Source: Allobranchiibius huperziae
GTDB taxonomy: Bacteria > Actinomycetota > Actinomycetes > Actinomycetales > Dermatophilaceae
Direction of reading: 5' to 3'
DNA length: 64,000 nucleotides
Assembly: GCF_013410455.1 (NCBI RefSeq)
Contig: NZ_JACCFW010000001.1
Coordinates: forward strand, 3,525,388 to 3,589,387
The translations under genes and the position numbers were made by a program. The notes under the pieces were generated by a model. That model saw nothing but the letters and a program-made list of their open reading frames with translations. It did no database searches and was not told where the DNA came from. How positions within the stretch are numbered: position 1 is the first letter of the stretch; the number at the start of each line of letters is the position of its first letter. Shown piece by piece: positions 51,596 to 60,194 of the stretch.

Positions 51596-52920
51596 CGCCG
51601 GCGTTCGACCATCTCGACAGCGGTCGCCCGGAGCAGGAGTGGCTCGCCGACGAGCGGTGGGGGAGTCTGCCGACGTTGACGATCCGGCCAGGCCGCGGCC
51701 TGCGGCGGCTCGTGGTGATCGCGGCCCATCCCGACGACGAGACGCTCGGCGCCGGCGGCCTGCTGCACCTGGTCGCGCAGGCCGGTGTGCCTGTCGACGT
51801 GATCGTCGCCTCGGACGGCGAGGGATCGCACCCGGACTCCCCGACGTACGACCGGGCGCAGCTGGCACTGGTACGACGGATCGAGGTGATGGACGCCGTC
51901 GCGATCCTGGCGCCCGACGCGCGCGTGCGGCACCTGGGCCTGCCCGACGGCGACCTCGCCGCGCACGCCGCGTCGGTGGCGGCAGCGCTGCGCGAATCGG
52001 TCGCCGACCTCGGGGTCGGGGCGGTGATCGCCGCGCCGTGGCGGCACGACGGGCACACCGATCACGACGCGCTCGGCGCGGTGGCCGCGCAAGTCGCCGA
52101 GCAGACCGGTGCCCTGCTGCTGGAGTACCCGATCTGGCTGTGGCACTGGGGCTCCGGCGACGACGTCCCGTGGGCGCGGCTGCGGGTGCTGCCATTGCAG
52201 GACGAGCAGCGCGCGGCCAAGCGGCGCGCGCTCGCGACCCATGTGTCCCAGATCGAGCCGCTGTCGGACGCGCTCGGCGACGAAGTGCTGCTCGGAGCGG
52301 GGATGCTGGCGCACTTCGATCGGCCCTTCGAGGCGTTCGTCGACTCCTCGGGGCTCGCCGAGGTGGAGCTCTTCGAACGACTGCACGCGACGCGCGGCGA
52401 CCCGTGGCAGGTGCGCAGCAGCGACTACGAGAGCCGCAAACGCGATCTGACCGTCTCGATGCTCCCGGCGCGACGCTTCGCGCGCGCCTACGAACCGGGG
52501 TGCTCGGTCGGCGAGCTCAGCGCCGCCCTCGCTCCGCACTGCGACAGCCTGATCTGCCAGGACCTGAGCGCGACGGCGGTACAGGAGGCGACTGACCGGC
52601 TCGCGGCGTACCCGCAGGTGCAGGTGCGCCAGGGCAGCGTGCCGCACGACTGGCCCGAGGGCGATTTCGATCTGATCGTGTTGTCGGAAATCGGCTACTT
52701 CCTCAGCCCGGTGGACCTGGACGCCGTGTTGCGTCGGGCGCGCATGACGCTGCGCTCTGGTGGGTATGTCCTCCTGTGCCATTGGGCGCACCCGATCGAG
52801 GGCTGGGAGTTGGACGGCCGCGACGTACACGCTCGTGCCGGGCAACTGCTCGGCCTGCCGGTGCACGCCCGGCAGGTCGACGACGACGTACTGCTGGAGG
52901 TGTTCGGGCCGTGTCCGTGA
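51592..52920 (+). CDS. PIG-L deacetylase fused to a SAM methyltransferase
   Basis: 442 residues from ATG 51592 (ATGA). Residues about 30-235 form a PIG-L/MshB-type zinc deacetylase: VVIAAHPDDETLGAGG with the metal-binding His-Pro-Asp-Asp, and WRHDGHTDHDALGA, the second metal motif. Residues about 275-440 are a class I methyltransferase of the NodS kind: FARAYEPGCSVGELSAAL (motif I), FDLIVLSEIGYFLSPVDL (motif II/III). Family knowledge suggests removal of an N-acetyl from an amino sugar and methylation of the freed amine. Confidence 0.87.
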   Translation: MTPAFDHLDSGRPEQEWLADERWGSLPTLTIRPGRGLRRLVVIAAHPDDETLGAGGLLHLVAQAGVPVDVIVASDGEGSHPDSPTYDRAQLALVRRIEVMDAVAILAPDARVRHLGLPDGDLAAHAASVAAALRESVADLGVGAVIAAPWRHDGHTDHDALGAVAAQVAEQTGALLLEYPIWLWHWGSGDDVPWARLRVLPLQDEQRAAKRRALATHVSQIEPLSDALGDEVLLGAGMLAHFDRPFEAFVDSSGLAEVELFERLHATRGDPWQVRSSDYESRKRDLTVSMLPARRFARAYEPGCSVGELSAALAPHCDSLICQDLSATAVQEATDRLAAYPQVQVRQGSVPHDWPEGDFDLIVLSEIGYFLSPVDLDAVLRRARMTLRSGGYVLLCHWAHPIEGWELDGRDVHARAGQLLGLPVHARQVDDDVLLEVFGPCP

Positions 52921-53615
52921 TCGAACGGGTCGGGGTGGTGGTGCCTGCACGCGACGAGGCGGCGTTGCTGCCCCGCTGCCTGGGCGCCCTGGACGCGGCG
53001 ACGGAATGGCTGCGGGTGAAGCGCCCACACGTCCGAGTCAGCGTCATGGTCGTGCTCGACTCCTGCGTCGACGCCAGTGCCGTCGCGGTCGGCAGGCACC
53101 CGGATGTCCTGATCGCCCCCACGTCGGCCGGCAACGTCGGAGCGGCGCGTCAGACCGGAGTGCGCCGGCTCGTCGTCGCGGCGGCGCCCGACTGGTTCGC
53201 CACCACGGACGCGGACTCGGCGGTCCCGGTCGACTGGCTGGTGCACCAGGTCGACGCCGCGGCATCGGGCCTGCACCTGCTGCTCGGGACGGTCGTGCCC
53301 GACGACACGGAGATCACCGCGCCGCAGTTCGCGCGCTGGCAGGCGCGGCACAGCGACGGGGACGGACACGGCTACGTCTACGGCGCCAACCTCGGTTTCA
53401 GCCGGAGGGCACTGGATGCGACCGGCGGCTTCCGTCCGCTCCCGGCGCACGAGGACGTCGACTTCGCCGAACGGGTCAAGGCCGTCGGGTTGCGATGGGC
53501 AGCCTCCGCGGCGCTGCCGGTGCTGACCTCCGCACGCACGATCGGGCGTACGCCGGACGGTTTCGCCGGCTACCTGCGCGACGACCTCGACGGCCGCCCG
53601 GTGCGCGGCGCCTGA
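52917..53615 (+). CDS. Glycosyltransferase family 2 protein
   Basis: 232 residues from GTG 52917 (GTGA overlap; GTG 52911 is possible). GVVVPARDEAALLPRCLGAL, VMVVLDSCVDASA and FATTDADSAVPVDWLV (Asp-x-Asp) give the GT-A donor site, and GYVYGANLGFSRRALDATGG the acceptor loop. It ends the plus-strand arm of the cluster with a hairpin after it. Confidence 0.88.
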   Translation: MIERVGVVVPARDEAALLPRCLGALDAATEWLRVKRPHVRVSVMVVLDSCVDASAVAVGRHPDVLIAPTSAGNVGAARQTGVRRLVVAAAPDWFATTDADSAVPVDWLVHQVDAAASGLHLLLGTVVPDDTEITAPQFARWQARHSDGDGHGYVYGANLGFSRRALDATGGFRPLPAHEDVDFAERVKAVGLRWAASAALPVLTSARTIGRTPDGFAGYLRDDLDGRPVRGA

Positions 53616-53617
53616 TC

Positions 53618-53643
53618 CGCCCACGGCTCACGCCCGGTGGGCG
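53618..53643. terminator. Stem-loop between the glycan cluster and the flavoprotein gene
   Basis: CGCCCAC (53618-53624) and GTGGGCG (53637-53643), 12-base loop, between convergent stops at 53615 and 53650. Likely terminates both. Confidence 0.6.
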
Positions 53644-53649
53644 CGCCGG

Positions 53650-54825
53650 TCACTGGTCGTCGCCGGACCCGGCGGAGGAGAACCGCGCCCGGCCCAGTTG
53701 ATCCGCAGCGGCCTCGTAGTCGTCGTCGGCGCCGTAGGTGAGCACGCCGGCGAGCTGGCCGTCCCGGCCGTAGCGCATCGTGAATCCTCCCGTGCGCTCG
53801 GTGACCGACACGTCGTCCCAGCCGTCGCCCCAGGCCGAGTACTTCAACTGGTGCGCGCCGATCTCGCTCCAGAATCCGGGGGGATCGCTCCATTCGGCGT
53901 CGTGCCCGGCGGCGCCCCCGCCGGCGATCTCACCCATCGTCGACGCATCGCCCCAGTGCTCCACCGACAGCGTCCGTCCGGCACGGGCATGGTGGGCGTG
54001 CACCGCATCGCCCGCGGCCCAGACGTCGCGCATGGTGGTTCGCAGCCGCTCGTCCACGACAATGCGCCCGTCGTACATCGCGAACCCGCTGTCCTGCAGG
54101 AAATCGGTGCTGGGCGTGACGCCGATCGCGGCCAGCACGAGGTCTGCCGCGTGGGTGCGGCCGTCGTCGGTGTGCACGGTGCGCGGTGCGTGCACGCCGG
54201 TGACGGTCGCATCGGTCACCAGTCGCACGCCGAGCTCGGTCAGCCACCCAGTGATCACCTCGGACGCGTGCGCGCCGAGTCGGGCGGCCTGTGGGCCGTG
54301 CTCCGATGTGACCAGCGTGGTCTCGATGCCCCGCATCGCGAGAGACGCCGCGGCTTCGCAGCCGATGAAGCCCGAACCGATCACCACGGCCGTCCGGGCG
54401 TGCGCGGCGGCCGTGCTGAGGGCCCGGGCATCACGCAGGCTCCGCAGATAGAGCACCTGCGCGTCGTCGTCGGCTACGGGCAGTGGTGTCGGATGCGCAC
54501 CGGGAGCCAGGACCAGCCGGTCGTAGGTGTGCTCGTCGTCGCCCACCGTCACCGTGTGGTGCAGCGGGTCCACGTGCGCGACGGGCCGGCCGAGGAGCAC
54601 GTCCACGCCGCTCAGCCCCTGCTCGTCGTCCAGGATCGGCACGACATGGGGAGCGCTCGTCGTGTCGCGCAGCATCTCCTTGGACAGCGGGGGCCGCTGG
54701 TACGGCAGGTCGACATCGGCGGTGAAGAGGGTGGCCGGGCCATCGCCGCCGGCATCCAGATAGGCCCGGGCCGCGGCGATACCGGCCGGCCCGCTGCCGA
54801 CGACCACGAGCGGATGGTGTGCCAT
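53650..54825 (-). CDS. FAD-dependent oxidoreductase (ferredoxin reductase type)
   Basis: 391 residues from ATG 54825, preceded by GAGGAAGGGA. FAD motif VVVGSGPAGIAAARA, PYQRPPLSKEML, the NAD(P) motif VVIGSGFIGCEAAASLA, and VWAAGDAVHAHH near the C-terminus match the ferredoxin/rubredoxin reductase branch with BphA4-like C-terminal domain. It follows a small gene by 46 bases. It might serve one of the ferredoxins in the window. Confidence 0.9.
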   Translation of the reverse strand: MAHHPLVVVGSGPAGIAAARAYLDAGGDGPATLFTADVDLPYQRPPLSKEMLRDTTSAPHVVPILDDEQGLSGVDVLLGRPVAHVDPLHHTVTVGDDEHTYDRLVLAPGAHPTPLPVADDDAQVLYLRSLRDARALSTAAAHARTAVVIGSGFIGCEAAASLAMRGIETTLVTSEHGPQAARLGAHASEVITGWLTELGVRLVTDATVTGVHAPRTVHTDDGRTHAADLVLAAIGVTPSTDFLQDSGFAMYDGRIVVDERLRTTMRDVWAAGDAVHAHHARAGRTLSVEHWGDASTMGEIAGGGAAGHDAEWSDPPGFWSEIGAHQLKYSAWGDGWDDVSVTERTGGFTMRYGRDGQLAGVLTYGADDDYEAAADQLGRARFSSAGSGDDQ

Positions 54826-54871
54826 CTCGGCGCGGTTCCCTTCCTCGAGCGGATCGGTGGGGTCGGCTGGT

Positions 54872-55237
54872 TCAGGAGTAGAAGGGCCGGTCGTCGGACT
54901 CGGTCTCCTCGTGCGCGGAGCCCGTCGGGCGCGGCATGGCACCGGCGACGGGGCGGCCACGGTCGTCCACGAACGCCAGAGCCCCGCCCGGGTGGTCCGC
55001 GATCATCTCGCCGAACCGCTCCATCTCCACCGGATGGCCGGCCAGTCCTTCGGCGCCGAGGCGTTGCCCCAGCAGGACACCGATCTCGGCGGCGGTGAGA
55101 CCGCGCGACTCGTCGGCCACCTCCTGGACCAGGCGGGCCCAGAGCTGCACGCTGTCGGGTCCGACGCGTTCGGCGAAGGCGGTGCTGATGGTGATCTGCG
55201 CGGGGGAGATGTCGGGATTCTGGGGTAGGGAGGTCAT
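54872..55237 (-). CDS. Conserved-type hypothetical protein upstream of the flavoprotein gene
   Basis: 121 residues, soluble. It starts with a short strand (QITISTAFAERVG), has a helix-rich middle (VQLWARLVQEVADES and AAEIGVLLGQRLG) and a polar tail. I do not recognise the family. Its stop lies 46 bases before the flavoprotein start on the same strand, so they are probably co-transcribed, and it may be a partner or regulator of that enzyme. Confidence 0.55.
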   Translation of the reverse strand: MTSLPQNPDISPAQITISTAFAERVGPDSVQLWARLVQEVADESRGLTAAEIGVLLGQRLGAEGLAGHPVEMERFGEMIADHPGGALAFVDDRGRPVAGAMPRPTGSAHEETESDDRPFYS

Positions 55238-55452
55238 CGGCTTCTCCGATCGTCGTGGCGAGGGTCACGCCTGCAGCGACGCCACCCGTCGTCCGGGCGA
55301 TCACCGCTAGCACTCTTACTCTGCACCCTGGCCTCTGCGCAGCGGTGGGCAGGCGGCTCCCACCCGGCGCGGCGTCGTACGCCCTCACGACGCGACGCCT
55401 CCACGAGAGGCGCGCCTGCGGGGCTGTCGGTGGTCGTGGTTACGGTCGGGGT

Positions 55453-55803
55453 ATGACTGATCAGCCGGGCGTTACGCCCGAAGAGACCCCCGTCCCCGCC
55501 GGCTCCGAGACCATTCCCGACCAGGCTGCCGACGGCCGGCCCGCCGACACCTCCCAGGCCGGTCCGACCGACGCGGCCGCGGGCGGCGAGACGATCGGCG
55601 CCAGCACGCCGCAGCATCAGGAGGGTCTGGAGAAGGACCCCAGCGACTGGGTGACCGGCGACGAGCCGATGACCGCGGCGCAGCGCAGCTACCTCGACAC
55701 CCTGGCCAAGGAGTCGGGTGAGCAGTTGCCGGCCGACCTGACCAAGGCGCAGGCCTCCGAACACATCGACCGGTTGCAGGGCAAGAGCCCGCGCGTCGAC
55801 TGA
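55453..55803 (+). CDS. DUF3072-domain protein
   Basis: 116 residues from ATG 55453. The first 60 residues are acidic and disordered (PEETPVPAGSETIPD). The C-terminal 55 carry the DUF3072 pattern: DWVTGDEPMTAAQRSYLDTL followed by AKESGEQLPADLTKAQASE and a final helix. This helical-hairpin domain is found in many actinobacterial stress-type proteins; its function is unknown. Confidence 0.85.
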   Translation: MTDQPGVTPEETPVPAGSETIPDQAADGRPADTSQAGPTDAAAGGETIGASTPQHQEGLEKDPSDWVTGDEPMTAAQRSYLDTLAKESGEQLPADLTKAQASEHIDRLQGKSPRVD

Positions 55804-55816
55804 GTTCCCGCACCCG

Positions 55817-55853
55817 CCACGTGGCGCAGCCCGCTCGCGGCGGCGCCACGTGG
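55817..55853. terminator. Stem-loop after the DUF3072 gene
   Basis: CCACGTGGCGC (55817-55827) and GCGCCACGTGG (55843-55853) pair perfectly over 11 bp with a 15-base loop, 14 bases past the DUF3072 stop. Confidence 0.7.
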
Positions 55854-55995
55854 TCGCGTTCGCCTACCCGTCCATCACTCGTCGCGGTCCGACGCGACGC
55901 GAGGTCGCGGCGTCATGCGGAGTACAAAGGAGCAAGAGGCCACGATCTGGCCAGCCCACGGCAACGACGCCGTCGGTGACGAAAGGTGATCACGC

Positions 55996-57363
55996 ATGAC
56001 GAGCGAATACCGCACGGAGAACCCCGCGACCGGTGAGGTGCTGAAGACCTTCCCCGAGCTCGACGAGCAGGGCGTGAAGACCGCGCTGGACGCTGCCGAG
56101 ACCGGCTACACCCACTGGCGCGACACCGACGCGAAGGAGCGCGCGGCTGCCCTCGGCCGGACCGCCGACCTCTATGAGCAGCGGTCGGACGAGCTGGCCC
56201 AGACGATCGCCCGCGAGATGGGCAAGCCGCTCAAGCAGGCCGCCGGCGAAGTGGCCCTGGCCGCCGCGATCTACCGCTACTACGCCGAGCAGGGTCCCAA
56301 GGGTCTCGTCGAGGACACCCTCGACGAGCGTTCGGTGGTGCGCAAGGAGCCGGTCGGCGTCCTGCTGGGGATCATGCCGTGGAACTTCCCCTACTACCAG
56401 GTTGCCCGCTTCGTCGCCCCGAACCTGTTGCTGGGCAACGCCGTCCTGCTCAAGCACGCCCCGATCTGCGCGGCCTCCGCGCTGCTCATGGAGGAGATCC
56501 TGCACGAGGCGGGGGTCGACAAGGGTGCCTACCAGAACATCTTCGCGAGCAACGACCAGGTCGCCGACATGCTGGCCGACCCGCGGGTGCAGGGAGTCTC
56601 GCTCACCGGGAGCGAGCGCGCCGGTGCGGCGGTCGCCGAGGCGGCGGGCCGCAACCTGAAGAAGGCCGTCCTCGAGCTGGGCGGATCCGACCCGATGATC
56701 GTGCTCGACTCCGCCGACGTGGCGAAGACGTCGAAGATCGCGGCCCGCGCGCGACTGTCCAACTGCGGGCAGGCCTGCAACTCCCCGAAGCGGATGTACG
56801 TGATGGCCGACCTGTACGACGACTTCGTCGACGGCCTGACCGCCCAGTTCGAGGGGTCGAAGGTCGGGGACCCGTTCGAGGACGACACCCAGGTCGGTCC
56901 GATGTCCTCCGCCTCCGCTCTGGACCTGCTCGAGGAGCAGGTCCAGGACGCGATCGACAAGGGCGCGACGGTCCGCACGGGTGGCAAGCGCCTCGACCGC
57001 GACGGGTCGTTCATGGCACCCACCGTGCTGACCGACGTCACCAAGGACATGCGCGCCTACACCGAGGAGCTCTTCGGTCCGGTCGCCGTCGTCTACAAGG
57101 TGGCGTCCGCCGACGAGGCCGTCGAGGCGGCCAACGCATCGGAGTTCGGGCTGAGCGGATCGGTGTGGACCACTGACGCGGACAAGGGACGCGCGGTCGC
57201 CGAGCGGCTCGACGTCGGCATGGCGTTCGTCAACGAGCACGGCACCACCGCGCCGGACCTGCCCTTCGGCGGCGTCAAGCGGTCCGGTTACGGCCGGGAG
57301 CTGGCGGCGTACGGCATGGACGAGTTCGTGAACAAGAAGCTGGTGCGCGGCTCCGCCAAATAA
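55996..57363 (+). CDS. gabD: NAD(P)-dependent succinate-semialdehyde/aldehyde dehydrogenase (GabD1 type)
   Basis: 455 residues from ATG 55996, with GAAAGG at 55981-55986. Aldehyde dehydrogenase signatures: PWNFPYYQVARFVAPNLL, LTGSERAGAAVAEAAG, catalytic Glu in LELGGSDPM and catalytic Cys in NCGQACNSPKRM, ending GVKRSGYGRELAAYG. The short N-terminus and overall length match the mycobacterial GabD1 branch. It oxidises succinate semialdehyde or another aldehyde; the exact substrate is inferred only from resemblance. Confidence 0.85.
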   Translation: MTSEYRTENPATGEVLKTFPELDEQGVKTALDAAETGYTHWRDTDAKERAAALGRTADLYEQRSDELAQTIAREMGKPLKQAAGEVALAAAIYRYYAEQGPKGLVEDTLDERSVVRKEPVGVLLGIMPWNFPYYQVARFVAPNLLLGNAVLLKHAPICAASALLMEEILHEAGVDKGAYQNIFASNDQVADMLADPRVQGVSLTGSERAGAAVAEAAGRNLKKAVLELGGSDPMIVLDSADVAKTSKIAARARLSNCGQACNSPKRMYVMADLYDDFVDGLTAQFEGSKVGDPFEDDTQVGPMSSASALDLLEEQVQDAIDKGATVRTGGKRLDRDGSFMAPTVLTDVTKDMRAYTEELFGPVAVVYKVASADEAVEAANASEFGLSGSVWTTDADKGRAVAERLDVGMAFVNEHGTTAPDLPFGGVKRSGYGRELAAYGMDEFVNKKLVRGSAK

Positions 57364-57375
57364 CTGCGTTTTTCG

Positions 57376-57427
57376 CGCCGAACGCCGGTGTCCGACCATT
57401 CGGGAGTGCGGGCGCCGGCGTTCGGCG
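57376..57427. repeat. 13-bp perfect inverted repeat between gabD and the OYE gene
   Basis: CGCCGAACGCCGG (57376-57388) and CCGGCGTTCGGCG (57415-57427) with a 26-base loop, 12 bases past the dehydrogenase stop. It can form a strong hairpin and so may terminate, but it lacks a T-tract after it. It could also be an operator for the flavin reductase gene 95 bases further. Confidence 0.6.
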
Positions 57428-57522
57428 TGACGGGTGTCTCCTCGACCCGTGGAATGGCTCCAGCGTCCGGCTGGTTGGACCGAAGTAGAAAGTTCAACCG
57501 TCTCTCTGCTGGAGGAATTGCT

Positions 57523-58617
57523 GTGCCCACTGCTTTCGACCCGATCCGCATCGGCCGCTGGGATCTGCCGCAGCGCTTCGTGATGGCCCCGCTGACCCGC
57601 AACCGCGCGAGCGAGGGCGAGGCCCCCGCCCAGCTGAACGCCGAGTACTACGCCCAGCGTGCGACCGCCGGTCTGATCATCACCGAGGGCACCCAGCCCA
57701 GCGCCGTCGGCCAGGGCTACATGGCCACGCCGGGCATGCACAGCGACGCCCAGGTCGAGGGGTGGCGCCAGGTCGCCGACGCCGTGCACGCACGTGGCGG
57801 CAAGATCGTCGTCCAGCTCATGCACGCGGGCCGGATCGCGCACCCGGACAACAAGAACGGCATCGAGACCATCGCGCCCAGTGCCATTGCGGCCCCGGGC
57901 AAGATCGTGACGCCGACCGGTCAGCAGAGTTACCCCACGCCGCGCGCGCTGGAGACCTCTGAGATCCCCGCGCTCATCGAGGACTTTGTCTCGGCCTCCC
58001 GCAACGCCATCCGCGCCGGCCTCGACGGGGTCGAGATCCACGCCGCGAACGGCTACATCCTGCACCAGTTCCTCGCACCGTCGAGCAACCAGCGCAGCGA
58101 CGCGTACGGCGGCTCCCCGACGGCGCGGGCCCGCCTCGTCGTCGAGGTCGCCCAGGCCGTCAGCGAGGCCATCGGCGCCGACCGCGTCGGCATCCGGATC
58201 TCGCCCGCGCACAACATTCAGGGCGTCCTGGAAGAGGACGAGGTGCAGACCCGTGCGACCTACGAGTCGCTGGTCGACGGCATCGCGCCGCTCGGGATGG
58301 CCTACCTGAGCATCCTCGCCGACCCCGCGTCGACGCTGGTGTCCGATCTGCGCACCCGCTTCGGCGGACCGGTCATCGTCAACTCCGGCTTCTCCAGCGT
58401 CACCACCCTGGACGACGTCAACGAGGTGCTGGAGAAGGGGCACGCCGACGCGGTCGCCGTGGGCCGTGAGTTCCTGGCGAACCCCGACCTCGCCGAGCGC
58501 TGGCGCGCCGGTGCCGAGCTGAACGAGCCGAATTCGGACACGTTCTACGGCGGCGGCGCCGAGGGGTACACCGACTACCCGACGCTGCAGGAGTCGGCCG
58601 AGCGTCGCTCCGCCTGA
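57523..58617 (+). CDS. Old Yellow Enzyme-family alkene reductase
   Basis: 364 residues from GTG 57523, with GGAGG at 57511-57515. FMN barrel with RFVMAPLTRNRA at the N-terminus, QLMHAGRIAHPDN, and the substrate His/Asn pair in VEIHAANGYILHQFLAPSSN, followed by QRSDAYGGS and the phosphate site VGREFLANPDLAERW. It matches the NemA/XenA branch, which reduces activated alkenes, quinones or nitro compounds with NAD(P)H. Confidence 0.92.
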   Translation: MPTAFDPIRIGRWDLPQRFVMAPLTRNRASEGEAPAQLNAEYYAQRATAGLIITEGTQPSAVGQGYMATPGMHSDAQVEGWRQVADAVHARGGKIVVQLMHAGRIAHPDNKNGIETIAPSAIAAPGKIVTPTGQQSYPTPRALETSEIPALIEDFVSASRNAIRAGLDGVEIHAANGYILHQFLAPSSNQRSDAYGGSPTARARLVVEVAQAVSEAIGADRVGIRISPAHNIQGVLEEDEVQTRATYESLVDGIAPLGMAYLSILADPASTLVSDLRTRFGGPVIVNSGFSSVTTLDDVNEVLEKGHADAVAVGREFLANPDLAERWRAGAELNEPNSDTFYGGGAEGYTDYPTLQESAERRSA

Positions 58618-58631
58618 CGCCGAGCTGACTG

Positions 58632-58663
58632 AGCCGGGCGGGTCCTCGTGGACCCGCCCGGCT
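58632..58663. terminator. Strong bidirectional hairpin after the OYE gene
   Basis: AGCCGGGCGGGTCC (58632-58645), loop TCGT, GGACCCGCCCGGCT (58650-58663): 14 perfect pairs with a tetraloop. It lies 14 bases past the OYE stop and 3 bases past the stop of the convergent VOC gene. Confidence 0.85.
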
Positions 58664-58666
58664 TCG

Positions 58667-59122
58667 TCATGTGTGCTCGCTCGCGCCGGATTTCGAGGCG
58701 TGCCAACGGCGTACGGCGTGCAGCAGGTCCTCTGCGAGGGGCTGCGGATTGTGCGCGACCTCCCACCGGAAACCGTCCGGATCGGCGAAATAGCCGGAGT
58801 AGCCGCCCCAGTCGCGGTGCTCGCCCGGCGACGCATCGCCGCCTGCCGCCCGCGCGACCTGCAGGACGGAGTCGACCTCGGCCGGGGACCCCACGTTGTG
58901 CGAGAGCGTCACCGGTGCCAGTCCGCTCATCGGCTCGCCGACCTCCGCGACGAAGCCCTCGCGCGACCAGAGCGACAACATCACCGTCGGCCCGACGGGT
59001 ATGAAGATCACCTCGCCGGGGGCCTCGAACGCCGGCTGCCATCCCAGTCCGTCGACGTAGAACCGGCGCGAGGCGGCCGTGCTGGCGACGGCCAGGGTGA
59101 TGAACGACAGATGCTGTTCCAT
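58667..59122 (-). CDS. VOC-family protein
   Basis: 151 residues from ATG 59122. Glyoxalase-fold repeats: HLSFITLAVASTAASRRFYV at the N-terminus and YSGYFADPDGFRWEVAHN at the C-terminus, the expected metal or ligand strands. A C-terminal basic tail (RRWHASKSGASEHT) follows. It diverges from a CoA-transferase gene over 142 bases. Confidence 0.88.
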   Translation of the reverse strand: MEQHLSFITLAVASTAASRRFYVDGLGWQPAFEAPGEVIFIPVGPTVMLSLWSREGFVAEVGEPMSGLAPVTLSHNVGSPAEVDSVLQVARAAGGDASPGEHRDWGGYSGYFADPDGFRWEVAHNPQPLAEDLLHAVRRWHASKSGASEHT

Positions 59123-59264
59123 GATCCGGAAGCTACTCGCGCCCAGCGACACCCCGGGGTCCGGCAGCATCAGCACCGGCAGGGTCGACATGATGGTCGT
59201 GTCGTCGGCGGGGTACGCCGGACGACCGCTCGCCCACGCGCCACGCAAGCCGAGGAGTTGCCGG

Positions 59265-60122
59265 ATGCCGCAGACCAGTGGCGACGTCACGGACCTGCCC
59301 CTCGACGGGGTGCGTGTCGTCACGCTCGCGGTCAACCTGCCCGGCCCGGTCGCGGCCGCACGCTTGCACGCACTGGGTGCGCGGGTCGCCAAGGTCGAAC
59401 CGCCGACCGGCGATCCGCTGGCCGCGGCGTGCCGCTCCTACTACGACGAGCTGGTGGCCGGCCAGGAGCTCGTGCAGCTCGATCTCAAGAGCGAGGCCGG
59501 ACGGGCGTCGCTGTGGCAGTTGCTCGACGACGCCGATCTCCTGCTCACCTCCTCTCGTCCTCGGGCCCTCGAGCGGCTCGGCCTCGACCGGCAGTCGGTG
59601 CGGTCGCGCAAGCCCCGGCTGTCGTACGTCGCGATCGTCGGTGACCCTGGCGCCTCCGGTGACCTTCCCGGTCACGACCTCACCTACCAGGCGAGCGCGG
59701 GCACGCTGCGTCCCCCGCAGATGCCGACGGTCCTCGTGGCCGACCTGGCCGGTGCCGAACGCGCGACGGCCGAGTCCTGTGCGGTGCTGCTGCACGCGGC
59801 GCGCACGGGGGAGGGTGGCTACCGCGAAGTGGTGCTGAGCGAGGTCGCCTACGACATGGCGCAGGCGACCCACCACGGCCTCACCGCACCGGGCGGACCT
59901 CTGACCGGTGGGCTCCCGGGATACGGCATCTACGAGGCATCCACCGGTTTCGTGGCCGTCGCGGCGCTGGAGCCGCACTTCTGGCAGGAGCTGGTGCGAG
60001 GACTCGGTGTCGAGGGCAGCCGGCGTGATCTCGAGGCGACCTTCCGCACCCGACCCGCGGACGCGTGGGAGGTCTGGGCGCAGGAGCGAGGGCTGCCCGT
60101 CGTGGCGGTGCGGGCACCGTGA
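59265..60122 (+). CDS. CoA-transferase of the CaiB/BaiF family
   Basis: 285 residues from ATG 59265, with GAGGAG at 59252-59257. PLDGVRVVTLAVNLPGPVAA and VAKVEPPTGDPL are the N-terminal CoA-binding strands, and GHDLTYQASAGTL contains the Asp expected to carry the acyl group. At 285 residues it is shorter than the usual 400, lacking part of the C-terminal lobe, as in several small actinobacterial members. It transfers CoA between acids; the substrate is unknown. Confidence 0.8.
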   Translation: MPQTSGDVTDLPLDGVRVVTLAVNLPGPVAAARLHALGARVAKVEPPTGDPLAAACRSYYDELVAGQELVQLDLKSEAGRASLWQLLDDADLLLTSSRPRALERLGLDRQSVRSRKPRLSYVAIVGDPGASGDLPGHDLTYQASAGTLRPPQMPTVLVADLAGAERATAESCAVLLHAARTGEGGYREVVLSEVAYDMAQATHHGLTAPGGPLTGGLPGYGIYEASTGFVAVAALEPHFWQELVRGLGVEGSRRDLEATFRTRPADAWEVWAQERGLPVVAVRAP

Positions 60123-60142
60123 GACTCCTAGCGGTCGCCGAC

Positions 60143-60194
60143 GTTTCGACCATGCACGCCGGGGCAGATCTGCCCCGGTGTGCATGTCCGAAAC
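60143..60194. terminator. 52-bp near-palindrome between convergent genes
   Basis: Centre at 60168.5. The inner 36 bases (60151-60186) form arms of 18 bases with one G-T mismatch, CCGGGGCAGA facing TCTGCCCCGG. Outer GTTTCG (60143-60148) faces CGAAAC (60189-60194). It fills the space between the CoA-transferase stop and the DUF1810 gene stop, so it most likely terminates both. Confidence 0.8.

Noticed and set aside
55308..55330. Possible CIRCE-like heat-shock element (TAGCACTC near 55304)
   Set aside because: Only one half-site is present; the matching GAGTGCTA arm is not.
55990..58836. A 948-codon open frame on the minus strand across gabD and the OYE gene
   Set aside because: It runs opposite two well-supported genes with clear family motifs, and its translation is Arg/Gly/Val-rich with no domain. 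High GC gives long antisense frames.
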